A stretch of 23,766 nt of DNA from UMGS1889 sp964540575 (lineage in GTDB: Bacteria > Bacillota > Clostridia > Oscillospirales > Ruminococcaceae): contig CAZINI010000046.1 of NCBI GenBank assembly GCA_964540575.1, forward strand, positions 1 through 23,766, in the 5' to 3' direction. The translations under genes were made by a program, and so were the position numbers. The notes beneath the pieces are model-generated. The model made no database searches and was not told the origin of the DNA. It saw only the letters and a program-made list of their open reading frames with translations. Within the stretch, counting starts at the first letter, position 1, and each line of letters starts with the position of its first letter. Of this stretch, positions 7,009 to 14,056 are shown in pieces.

Positions 7009-8246
7009 GGTATTTTCAGCGGTTCATACCCCTTTTTCAGCTCACGGGCAATATGATTTATACTGCCCTCCCCGCCCTTCAGGGAAACGGAGCGTTCCAG
7101 ACCGTATTCATCGCAAATATGCTCCAGCATTTTCTGCTTCGACACATTTTTGTTGTATATCTTTATATATGCATAGCCCTTGTAATCGTCCGACGGATAG
7201 GTTATCATATTAAGCTGACCGCCCAGCTTTTCCGAAAGCTGACTGTACAAATCGGCTATTTTATCCGCCTTGTCAACTATCATAATGTAGATAGTTCTGT
7301 CCCCACAGACGGGACGGCGGTTCACATAGCTTCGGTAAGGCGACCTTTTAAGCGTTCGATAGATGGACTTCTCCGCCTCATTTTTCAGCTCGTCATAATA
7401 GATGATAAGATTGTCATCGCACAAAGCGTTCGTGAACATATTCATTCCCCGTTCGGACACGATTTTCCTTATCTCGTCACAGGTTTCGGGGGATATTATA
7501 TACGCCCGAACATAGCTGTTTTCATTCATATCATAAAGTGCCGCCCCGTTCATAACGATAACGGGCAGCTTCATTTTCACGTCGGACAATATCTCCATAA
7601 TAGCGGCAGGAGTACGCATCGTTGCAAGGGTGAAATTCGCCCCGTCCGACAGCATGCGGTTTATCTCCACCTTTGAATAGGGCGACAGCCTTTCGTTTAC
7701 GGGGGACAGCATATCGTCCAGCTCGGCGGCAAACAGCAGATTTTTCACCCGTCCACGGGGCAGCCTTGCGGAGTTTACGGCAATTCCCGCCGCAATTCCA
7801 ACAAATGTGTCAATGACCCTGTTCAGCACGAAAAGACAAGGTGCATTGTCCGTCATATGGATAACGGTTATGGAAAGATATACCACACAGGAAAAATAGC
7901 TTGCGTTCTTTTTGTCCAGCACCACAGTCGTGTAAATGACGGGTATTATCATGAACGCAATAAATGCATATCCCCAAAAGGTGTTGTAAACGGGAACGGC
8001 ATATATCTCAAAAACAATGGTAATAAGCCCGTACAACGCCCCGATGACCGTCCCCACCGTCCGCTGATACGCCATTTTGAATGTTCCCTCGGAATAGGGC
8101 TGAATGCACCAGAGAGCGGCAAGCATGGAGTAAAAGGGAATGCCCTTTTGTCCCCTTAAAAAATATATTATGCTGCAAATGAGGACAGCCGCCGCCGATT
8201 TGAGTATTCTGTTTCCTATAGGCGGGAAGATGATTTTCCTGCTCAT
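7005..8246 (-). CDS. FUSC-type membrane protein fused to a degenerate HAD domain
   Basis: 413 residues. The first 165 look like the membrane part of the FUSC/aromatic acid exporter family, with about five hydrophobic segments (near 13-30, 37-50, 64-82, 92-110, 115-131 and 144-160, some short). From about residue 168 a Cof-type HAD phosphatase fold follows. The usual DxDGT motif reads AELDDML (174-180), so the nucleophilic Asp is Glu175. Motif II is FTLATMRT (205-212), with ATMR in place of ATGR. VMNGAALYD (231-239) is typical. K370 may be the motif III lysine. The motif IV GDxxND is replaced by KGGEGSIN (390-397). The domain probably lacks phosphatase activity and may sense a ligand. ATG 8246 overlaps the previous stop as ATGA and has no clear ribosome site of its own, so translation is coupled. 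Proposed role: export of the operon product. Confidence 0.8.
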   Translation of the reverse strand: MSRKIIFPPIGNRILKSAAAVLICSIIYFLRGQKGIPFYSMLAALWCIQPYSEGTFKMAYQRTVGTVIGALYGLITIVFEIYAVPVYNTFWGYAFIAFMIIPVIYTTVVLDKKNASYFSCVVYLSITVIHMTDNAPCLFVLNRVIDTFVGIAAGIAVNSARLPRGRVKNLLFAAELDDMLSPVNERLSPYSKVEINRMLSDGANFTLATMRTPAAIMEILSDVKMKLPVIVMNGAALYDMNENSYVRAYIISPETCDEIRKIVSERGMNMFTNALCDDNLIIYYDELKNEAEKSIYRTLKRSPYRSYVNRRPVCGDRTIYIMIVDKADKIADLYSQLSEKLGGQLNMITYPSDDYKGYAYIKIYNKNVSKQKMLEHICDEYGLERSVSLKGGEGSINHIARELKKGYEPLKIP

Positions 8247-9169
8247 ATTTTTATTATCTTGTATAGAACGCTCTTTTCAAATTCAAGCGGACGGTTGTAG
8301 CGGAAAAATACAATGCCGTTTACGGGTGAATATATCTTGGAAATAACATCACCCTCCAGCGGGTCGATAATTTCGCATAGCAGGTCACCGCTTCTTATCT
8401 CGTCGCCCGTCTGCACCCTGCTTCGGCAGATGCCCGCACAGTGAGAATGTATCTGAATAAGCCGTTCCTCGTCAATTATTTCGGTAACAAAGCCCCCGGG
8501 CAGCTTCGTGCGGATAAGACCCTTTTTCGAGCAGAAGCGAAGTATAGCGTCCACCGCCGCCTTTGCCGAACGTTCATCGAAATCGTCCGTTGCGTTGGTG
8601 TACAGCGAAAACGCCTTTGTCCCCCACACCTGCCAGTTGTAGTTGAGCGTTGTGGTGTCGTAGGGACGAGGTTCACGCACAAACGCATAGGGCAGACCGA
8701 AATCCAGCATATCCGTATGGTCGGTAAAGCCCGTTTCCATCAGCTTGACATGGGGCAGAAAATCTCCCTGCTGATAAAAGCTTGCCAGCTGAACGCCGTA
8801 TGCATAGCCCTGAATACCCTTGAAAAGCCCGTCTGCAATACGCTGAGTGGTCTCTCCAAGGTCATAGCCGGGGAACATTCGGTTAATATCGGTGTTATCC
8901 ATGGTCCAGAACCGCTTGCCGATATTCATGGAATAATAATTCACACAGGGGATAATCATTATCTCCTTCCCCTCAGCGATGCAGCCCTCACGCTCCAGCT
9001 CCTTCAGACGGTTTACCAGCCGTGCACAAACGTACATCTGCTGAACCTCGTTTCCTCGCATTGCACCCACAACGCAAAGTGCCTTTTCTCCCTTTCCGAA
9101 ACGAAATCCCGTTATCTCCAAAGGCTCACGATAAGGGGACTGAATTGAATAAATAACTGTCTTACGCAT
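8243..9169 (-). CDS. AstE/AspA-family protein lacking zinc-site residues (predicted pseudoenzyme)
   Basis: 308 residues with the layout of the succinylglutamate desuccinylase/aspartoacylase (M14-like) family: GAMRGNEVQQ (35-44), DNTDINRMFPGYD (91-103) and a C-terminal beta domain with SPVNGIVFF. Compared with its upstream neighbour, the zinc ligand H43 is R38 and H130 is A129 (VQLAS, 126-130), while E46 is kept as E41. The catalytic E192 is Y190 (KAFSLYT, 185-191). With two ligands and the general base gone, standard metallo-carboxypeptidase chemistry is unlikely. The substrate-binding NR pair (96-97) remains, so it may bind a ligand or partner with the intact neighbour. The start ATG 9169 has GGAGG eight bases upstream and overlaps the previous gene by 8 bp. 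The reading frame is clean, which argues for a maintained function. Confidence 0.85.
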   Translation of the reverse strand: MRKTVIYSIQSPYREPLEITGFRFGKGEKALCVVGAMRGNEVQQMYVCARLVNRLKELEREGCIAEGKEIMIIPCVNYYSMNIGKRFWTMDNTDINRMFPGYDLGETTQRIADGLFKGIQGYAYGVQLASFYQQGDFLPHVKLMETGFTDHTDMLDFGLPYAFVREPRPYDTTTLNYNWQVWGTKAFSLYTNATDDFDERSAKAAVDAILRFCSKKGLIRTKLPGGFVTEIIDEERLIQIHSHCAGICRSRVQTGDEIRSGDLLCEIIDPLEGDVISKIYSPVNGIVFFRYNRPLEFEKSVLYKIIKI

Positions 9170-10106
9170 TGTCGTCCCCTCCTAAAATCCTTGCAATAAG
9201 CGAGCCGCCGTATACGATGGGATATTCCCGCAATGTGAATATTTTTCCGCTGCACGGTGCGGTGACATACTCCGCCGTTTTTCCCGTTGCAGGGTCGATA
9301 ACATCACCTATATGCTCACCCTGCTTAATATCCACCCAATGCTCCACACAGGGCACAAAAATTCCGTCAGCACTGCTGTTTACGAAATCTACCGCCCTTT
9401 CTCCCGAAACGATGGGTTCACGAACGTTTTCCGTTTCGCCCGACCACATTCCCAGATTTTTCAGCAGATTGAATATACCCGCCGTCAGCTGCTCGCAGTA
9501 TTCTCTTGTTATCCTCATTCCAACGCCCATTTCCACCACGAGAGTTTTCGTCCCCGTAACGTTAAGGCTGTATGCGAGAGTGCTTTCCAGCACGGTCGCC
9601 GAGGAATGTATCCAAATAAAATCGCAGTTGAGCATTTTCGCATAGGGGACAAGCTCGTCCGCACTTATTTCGTTAATTCTTATCTGAGGTATCTCTTTCA
9701 GATAAATATTGCTTGAATGAATATCAATGCAAATATCCGCCCCGCTAATATCCTTGATAATATCCGCCGCAAGAGCCTCCGCCATAGTTCCGTCGGCAGT
9801 GCCGGGGAATATCCTGTTCATATCCAGATCGAAAAGGGGTATTCCACGGGTGATGCTGTCCATTCCCAGAGGATTGAGTGCGGGATAAATATCCACCGTG
9901 CCGCAAAGCTTGTCAAGGTTTTCGCTTAAAATGCGGGCAGCCTCCGCACAGACAAACTGACCCTCCAGCTCATCGCCGTGGGTGCCCGTAACAATGCAGA
10001 CACGCTTTTTTGCAGCAGCACCGTCCGCATTTCCCGTTATTCTGTTTCGGCGTATCTCCACACGCTCGTTAACTGCAAGCCCCGCACTTGCTATTACTGT
10101 CATCAT
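9162..10106 (-). CDS. AstE/AspA-family zinc amidohydrolase or carboxypeptidase
   Basis: Family members remove an acyl group or terminal residue from an amino acid or small peptide. The active site looks complete: H43 and E46 in GTHGDELEGQ, H130 in CIDIHSSN, the substrate-binding N97-R98 in DLDMNRIFPG, and E192 in LVVEMGVG. Residues from about 235 form the C-terminal beta domain (APCSGKIF). Length, 314 residues, is normal for the bacterial AstE/AspA-like group. It begins 14 bp after the transglutaminase-like gene. ATG 10106 and ATG 10103 are both possible, as GGGAG lies nine bases before the first. There is no signal peptide, so it acts in the cytoplasm. Its neighbours suggest it trims or releases a product made by the ATP-grasp ligase rather than acting in arginine catabolism. 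No other arginine-pathway genes are present. Confidence 0.9.
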   Translation of the reverse strand: MMTVIASAGLAVNERVEIRRNRITGNADGAAAKKRVCIVTGTHGDELEGQFVCAEAARILSENLDKLCGTVDIYPALNPLGMDSITRGIPLFDLDMNRIFPGTADGTMAEALAADIIKDISGADICIDIHSSNIYLKEIPQIRINEISADELVPYAKMLNCDFIWIHSSATVLESTLAYSLNVTGTKTLVVEMGVGMRITREYCEQLTAGIFNLLKNLGMWSGETENVREPIVSGERAVDFVNSSADGIFVPCVEHWVDIKQGEHIGDVIDPATGKTAEYVTAPCSGKIFTLREYPIVYGGSLIARILGGDDNA

Positions 10107-10120
10107 TTTTGTTCTCTCCC

Positions 10121-10897
10121 TTAAATTTCAAATACCTTTGAAGTCACCGTCTGAATGCTGTTTGCATTTCCCCGATATATCCCTCTTTCAATGGGACAAT
10201 CCGAGTAATCCCTGCCGTGGCAAAGCTTTATATATCCCCCTCCGATATAACGGTTGTGAGTGGGGTCGATGCCTATCCACCGAACGCCGTCGTTTATCTC
10301 CACCCATGCATGCGTTTCGCCGCATTCAAAGGCAAGCCCCGAAACATATCGGCAGGGGATGCCATCCGTCCGCAGAAGAGAAAGCAGGATATGAGCATAA
10401 TCCTGACAAACTCCCATGCCGACGGAAAAAGCCTCCTCCGCCGTAGTTTTGACGCCTGTTTCGCCCCGCTGATAGGTCATAGCGTTGAACACCGCTTCGC
10501 AAAGCTGTTCCGCCCTTGTCCGCACCTCAGCACCGTTCGGACGGTTATTTTCGTAAAATTCAAGCAGCCTGTCCCCCGCTTGTGTCAGGGGCGAATATGC
10601 ACGGTAAAAGGGCTGTGCCGTTCCTGCCGATTCACAGGAATTTTCCGTTCTCGCTTCGCCCTCGACCTTAAATGAAAATCCGCTGTGGGATTCTTCCATA
10701 CGTCCGCAGACCAAAGTGTTCCCGAAGCTGTCCCGACTTCGCCAGATGCTTCCCGAACGGGGCAGAATAACGCATTTCGGCTCTGCAATAGTCTGCCGCC
10801 CGTCCGAAAGCGGAATGCAGCGGAGCGTAAAGCTGTGGTCGGACACTCCGCTGAAAAAATCCAGTTTTGTCTGAAATTCAAACTGCAACCGTTTCAA
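10121..10897 (-). CDS. Transglutaminase-like cysteine protein
   Basis: 258 residues. The C-terminal half is a transglutaminase-like domain with a full Cys-His-Asp triad: C164 in GMGVCQDYAHI, H196 in GETHAWVEI and D211 in WIGIDPTHN. The N-terminal half (about 1-100) matches the beta-rich domain usually found ahead of it in bacteria. Such proteins act as proteases or amide-transfer enzymes, and this subfamily commonly sits beside alpha-E and circularly permuted ATP-grasp genes, as here. The start is a TTG at 10897 with GAGGTG seven bases upstream. It overlaps the alpha-E gene by 20 bp. No ATG lies nearby in frame. No signal peptide. In this operon it may move or remove an amide-linked group, but the substrate is unknown. 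Confidence 0.92.
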   Translation of the reverse strand: MKRLQFEFQTKLDFFSGVSDHSFTLRCIPLSDGRQTIAEPKCVILPRSGSIWRSRDSFGNTLVCGRMEESHSGFSFKVEGEARTENSCESAGTAQPFYRAYSPLTQAGDRLLEFYENNRPNGAEVRTRAEQLCEAVFNAMTYQRGETGVKTTAEEAFSVGMGVCQDYAHILLSLLRTDGIPCRYVSGLAFECGETHAWVEINDGVRWIGIDPTHNRYIGGGYIKLCHGRDYSDCPIERGIYRGNANSIQTVTSKVFEI

Positions 10898-11585
10898 GGG
10901 CGTTCACCTCAATAAGCTGTTCAATATTGTCAATAAGAAGCCCGCTGATCCGTTCGATAGGACCGTGCATCTGCATAGCCCCCGTCAGAGCAGCAAGAGC
11001 GTCGCCGTTCACGATAGGCATATCGGAATATCGGGAAACGTGCCTGATAAGATTATCCAGCTGAGCGGTAATTTCCTCCTGCGGATAGCCCAAGCGAATG
11101 TACATATCCGCCCTTTCCACCGATTTCCCCAAATGGATAATGCGAAGTGCCTCGCCGTCGGTCATATTGCTGTCAATGCTTCCCCAGAATGCGTAAATAG
11201 CGTCCCTGACGGGCAGCATATCATAGCGAATTTTCGACGTTCCCTCGCATGCCCTGAACTTGTCCATAGCCATCTGCAAATAGGACAAAGAAGGCGTTTT
11301 AATGGTTTCCCTGAGAACGATGCCGTTTCCCAAAGCCCTGTCAAGGTTTGAGATTATGGAATTCGGGTCGGACATATCGAAAACATATTTCTTGAAAAAT
11401 ACCTCCGAGCTGCCGTAAATATCGGGAACATTTATATCCCTGAGATATTTTTCGTAAGCCTCGTCACCGCCCTCGATAAAGCTGTCGGCATATTTAAAAA
11501 AGCTGTTTAAGGTCGTAAAAACTCTCTCAACATATCTCCCCAGCCAAAAAAGATTGTTGATATTTATTCCTGTGATAGCACCCAT
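10878..11585 (-). CDS. Alpha-E domain protein (DUF403)
   Basis: All-helical protein of the alpha-E family. The signature NNLFWLGRYVERV (residues 10-22) and the later HLGKSVERADMYIRL match it closely. Alpha-E proteins are found next to, or fused with, circularly permuted ATP-grasp ligases. They are proposed, not proven, to support peptide or amide synthesis. At 235 residues this copy is shorter than the roughly 300 I expect, with the middle part reduced. ATG 11585 overlaps the end of the ATP-grasp gene by 22 bp. AAGGA lies only three bases upstream and GGAGGA fourteen, so translation is probably coupled. Confidence 0.9.
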   Translation of the reverse strand: MGAITGININNLFWLGRYVERVFTTLNSFFKYADSFIEGGDEAYEKYLRDINVPDIYGSSEVFFKKYVFDMSDPNSIISNLDRALGNGIVLRETIKTPSLSYLQMAMDKFRACEGTSKIRYDMLPVRDAIYAFWGSIDSNMTDGEALRIIHLGKSVERADMYIRLGYPQEEITAQLDNLIRHVSRYSDMPIVNGDALAALTGAMQMHGPIERISGLLIDNIEQLIEVNALETVAV

Positions 11586-12880
11586 GTGTCCTTAAAGCCT
11601 CCTCCCTGAGATGAGTTGACCACGAACGAATCCGCTATTCTCGAAAAACGTGTCAGACCGCTTGGCCATACTCTTGTTTTCTCTCCGCTGAGAACGAACG
11701 CACGAAGATCCGCCTTTCGCATAACGCTTTGTCCGTTCTCCATTACCTCTAAGTCGATAAAGTCGATAACTTCCTGTGCAATAAACCGGCGGGACTGTTC
11801 GGTAATAAGCGTTCTCCATTCGGCAAGCTGTTCCTTTGTCATATCCCGACCGAACACAACGCCGTAGCCGCCCGCCTCGGAAACGTCCTTGATAACCAGC
11901 TTTTCCAGATTGTCCAGAACGTATTTCCTGTCCTCCTCGTAAAAGGGCAGATATGTGGGAGCATTTTTCAGGATAGGCTCCTCGCCCAGATAATATTTTA
12001 TCATCTTCGGAACGAAATAGTAAATGCCCTTGTCGTCCGCAACGCCGTTTCCGGGAGCGTTGATGACAGCCACATTTCCCGCACGGTAAGCGTCCATAAT
12101 ATGCGGAACGCCTATGAGCGACTCGGGCAGGAAGGTGAGCGGGTCAAGGTATTCATCGGAAATACGGCGGTAGACCGCACCGACCTTAGTCTTTCCGCCC
12201 AGATAATCCTTCATATACAGGATATTGTTCTCAACGAAAAGATCGGTGTTCTGCACCAGAACAGCACCCGTTTTTTCCGCCAGATAGCTGTGCTCGAAAT
12301 ATGCCGCATTGTATCTGCCGGGGGTGAGGATAACGTTTATGCCGCCGCAGTTTACATTGTCCATAGTGCTTCGGAGAAGTGCCGCATAGTTTCGGTTATC
12401 GACGATATTCGCATTCTCAAATGCAGCAGGGCTTGCCATTCTGCAAAGCTCTCTTGCAATAAGCGGATAGCTCGCCCCGGACGGTATACGCAGATTATCC
12501 TCCAGAATATACCACTCCCCGTCCTTCGCCTGAACGAGGTCGATTCCCGAAATATGACTGTATATGCCCTTAGGCGGCATCACACCCGCACAGGGAGCAA
12601 GGTAGCCCTTTGAGATATACACAAAATCCTCGGGAATAATTCCGTCCCTGATAATTTTTCCGTCGGAATAAATATCCGCAAGGAACATATTAAGAGCGTC
12701 CACCCTCTGAATAAGCCCCTTTTCCATATCCGCAAAATCCTCCGCAGAGATCACTCGGGGGATAGCGTCAAAAGGAAAAAGCTGCTCCTTGAAGCTGCCG
12801 TTTTTATAAATTCCGAATTTTACTCCGTATCTTGCAAGCAGTTCATTTACCGCCATTGCGTCTGCAACAGGTGTGTTCAT
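11564..12880 (-). CDS. Circularly permuted ATP-grasp ligase
   Basis: Predicted ATP-dependent carboxylate-amine ligase of the circularly permuted ATP-grasp type 2 family (DUF404/DUF407). Numbered from ATG 12889, the visible motifs are LEDNLRIPSGASYPL (129-143), ILTPGRYNAAYFEH (187-200), VINAPGNGVADDK (275-287), VIKDVSEAGGYGVVFG (332-347) and the end motif SSQGGGFKDTWVL (426-438). These carry the acidic, arginine and glycine-rich loop residues expected for ATP and Mg binding. Length is slightly below the usual 450-480. ATG 12889 has AAAAGAG directly against it, too close to work well. ATG 12880 has the same purine stretch at a better distance and was chosen. First gene of a six-gene operon. The ligation substrates are unknown. 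No membrane segment. Confidence 0.9.
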   Translation of the reverse strand: MNTPVADAMAVNELLARYGVKFGIYKNGSFKEQLFPFDAIPRVISAEDFADMEKGLIQRVDALNMFLADIYSDGKIIRDGIIPEDFVYISKGYLAPCAGVMPPKGIYSHISGIDLVQAKDGEWYILEDNLRIPSGASYPLIARELCRMASPAAFENANIVDNRNYAALLRSTMDNVNCGGINVILTPGRYNAAYFEHSYLAEKTGAVLVQNTDLFVENNILYMKDYLGGKTKVGAVYRRISDEYLDPLTFLPESLIGVPHIMDAYRAGNVAVINAPGNGVADDKGIYYFVPKMIKYYLGEEPILKNAPTYLPFYEEDRKYVLDNLEKLVIKDVSEAGGYGVVFGRDMTKEQLAEWRTLITEQSRRFIAQEVIDFIDLEVMENGQSVMRKADLRAFVLSGEKTRVWPSGLTRFSRIADSFVVNSSQGGGFKDTWVLSQE

Positions 12881-12903
12881 ACTATTCATCTCTTTTCACA
12901 AAT

Positions 12904-12944
12904 AAAAAAGCAAGGGCACTTCGGTGATCTCCGAAACGCCCTTG
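12904..12944 (-). terminator. Terminator-like hairpin in the leader of the ligase operon (possible attenuator)
   Basis: On the minus-strand transcript, CAAGGGCGUUUCGG (12944-12931) pairs over 14 bp with CCGAAGUGCCCUUG (12924-12911) around the loop AGAUCA, and is followed by CUUUUUUAUU. Two of the pairs are G-U wobbles. On the plus strand those positions are A/C mismatches, so the structure is built for the minus-strand RNA. It starts only a few bases after the predicted transcription start and ends 24 bases before ATG 12880. The U-run could also pair with the AAAAG of the weak ribosome site. Confidence 0.75.
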
Positions 12945-12957
12945 TTCCTTTATTAAT

Positions 12958-12986
12958 ATAATAGCACTTTAAGCCCCTGTTGTCAA
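12958..12986 (-). promoter_or_regulatory. Strong sigma-A promoter of the ligase operon
   Basis: On the minus strand TTGACA (12986-12981), 17 bp, TATTAT (12963-12958). Transcription would start near 12950. The -35 box overlaps an inverted repeat TGTCA-N10-TGACA (12981-13000) that could be an operator. Confidence 0.85.
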
Positions 12987-13097
12987 CTGCAAAAATGACA
13001 GTATTTACATTTATAATTGCATTTATATGGTTTATAACCGCCAAATTGTGAAGTATTTCACTTTATTTTGCATAATTTGTTTGTAGATATTGCAAGA

Positions 13098-13193
13098 TTA
13101 GTCATATCCATCATCGTTTCCCATAAGGTCGGCAATGGTGATGCTGTGGAAATGATCGTTAGTCAGCTTGAAAAGATCCGACCACATTTTCAT
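13098..13193 (-). CDS. Possible 31-residue protein coupled to the SGNH gene
   Basis: A small reading frame starts MKMWSDLFKLTNDH and ends in MGNDDGYD. Its ATG overlaps the TGA of the SGNH hydrolase gene as ATGA, the same junction used by true gene pairs elsewhere in the window. It has no match I know and no ribosome site of its own. It may be a real small protein, the relic of a longer C-terminus of the hydrolase, or chance. Further downstream, to about 13001, the DNA is AT-rich and shows no gene. Confidence 0.3.
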   Translation of the reverse strand: MKMWSDLFKLTNDHFHSITIADLMGNDDGYD

Positions 13194-13825
13194 ATAAATG
13201 CTTCATTTTCGGCACTTGTAACTTTGTTAAATATTGCCGCCGCCAACGCCCTGTGACCGCTTCTGTCCAGATGCTCACGGTCGGCAGCGGAGGGCGAAGC
13301 ATAGTCGGACGCTGCCAGAAATTCGCAGCCCGTGCTTTTCGCCAGATCGCAATAAGCGTTCCGCAGTTCCCTTGAAAGCCGCACCGAGCCTTCGTCAAAC
13401 TCCTCATCAAAGCCCTTCTCCCCGACGCCGCTTGCAAGATGAATGGGAGATATGAGCAAGATCTTTGCCCTGCTGCTGTAATCCCGCACCTGACCGATAA
13501 GCTTTTTCAGACCGTCGGTAATGGAGGAAACGGTGTTTCCGTAGCAGCTTTTGCAGTCGTTTGTGCCCAGCATAATAATGACCGCCTCGGGGGAATAGCA
13601 TTCCAGAAGCTTCGGCAAAGCGTCGCTGCCCCGCCTGCCGGGACGGTATTTATCATCGAAATCGGTAGTCCTGCCGCACAGTCCCTCCTCGTCCACACGA
13701 ATACCCAGCGGGAGCAGTTCACGGCTGAGAATGCCCGTCCAGCGTTCGCCGAAATCGTAGCGAAGCTTAGTTTCGGGGTCATAGCCATATGTATTTGAAT
13801 CTCCGAAGCACAGCAGGTCTTTCAT
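13190..13825 (-). CDS. SGNH/GDSL-family hydrolase (esterase or deacetylase)
   Basis: Predicted serine ester hydrolase. Catalytic S10 lies in CFGDSNTYGYD (6-16). Block II glycine is in LCGRTT (49-54), block III N89 in LGTNDCKSCYG (86-96), and D182 with H185 in ADREHLDRSGH (181-191). The CFGDSNTYG and GRTTDFDD pattern resembles the arylesterase/acetylxylan esterase-like branch of SGNH enzymes. There is no signal peptide, so the substrate is intracellular or taken up; acetylated sugars or small esters are likely classes. Length, 211 residues, is normal. The start has AAGGAGG seven bases before ATG 13825. It has its own promoter and sits between two larger operons without obvious link to either. 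Several cysteines (50, 91, 94) are more than usual. Confidence 0.92.
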   Translation of the reverse strand: MKDLLCFGDSNTYGYDPETKLRYDFGERWTGILSRELLPLGIRVDEEGLCGRTTDFDDKYRPGRRGSDALPKLLECYSPEAVIIMLGTNDCKSCYGNTVSSITDGLKKLIGQVRDYSSRAKILLISPIHLASGVGEKGFDEEFDEGSVRLSRELRNAYCDLAKSTGCEFLAASDYASPSAADREHLDRSGHRALAAAIFNKVTSAENEAFI

Positions 13826-13860
13826 ACTATCTCCTCCTTGGGAATTATCTCTTTATTTGC

Positions 13861-13889
13861 AGTATATCACATACCATGCTATAAGTCAA
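13861..13889 (-). promoter_or_regulatory. Promoter of the SGNH hydrolase gene
   Basis: On the minus strand TTGACT (13889-13884), 17 bp, TATACT (13866-13861). Each box has one mismatch to consensus. The start of transcription would be near 13854, about 30 bases before ATG 13825. Confidence 0.8.
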
Positions 13890-13908
13890 ATTCATATTTT
13901 TTATATTC

Positions 13909-13931
13909 GGATATAGATATTATCTATATCC
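13909..13931. promoter_or_regulatory. 23-bp perfect palindrome, candidate operator
   Basis: Two 11-bp arms, GGATATAGATA and its exact complement, flank one central T. It lies 19 bp upstream of the -35 box of the SGNH gene. It is not followed by a T-run on either strand, so it is not an intrinsic terminator. No regulator gene adjoins it. Confidence 0.55.
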
Positions 13932-14002
13932 ATTTAACTCAGCACATTGCTGTTTCTTTACCGAAATAAAAAATATCCCGAAAATACCGCAGCAAAACGC
14001 CG

Positions 14003-14046
14003 AATAAAAAACAGAGGTACGCACAGTTTTGCACATACCTCTGTTT
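14003..14046 (-). terminator. Intrinsic terminator of the phosphorelay operon
   Basis: On the minus strand AAACAGAGGTA pairs with TACCTCTGTTT, and the arm runs straight into a run of six T (14011-14006). The stem begins 11 bases after the stop codon of the HD-GYP regulator gene. Confidence 0.9.
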
Positions 14047-14056
14047 TATAATATCA

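Noticed and set aside
12991..13002. 12-bp AAAAATGACAGT shared with 21719-21730 upstream of two operons
   Set aside because: Several shared 12-mers are expected by chance in a window of this size and AT-rich DNA raises the number. The flanks do not match further.
13068..13256. 62-codon open frame on the plus strand
   Set aside because: No ribosome site or promoter, and it runs into the SGNH gene on the other strand.
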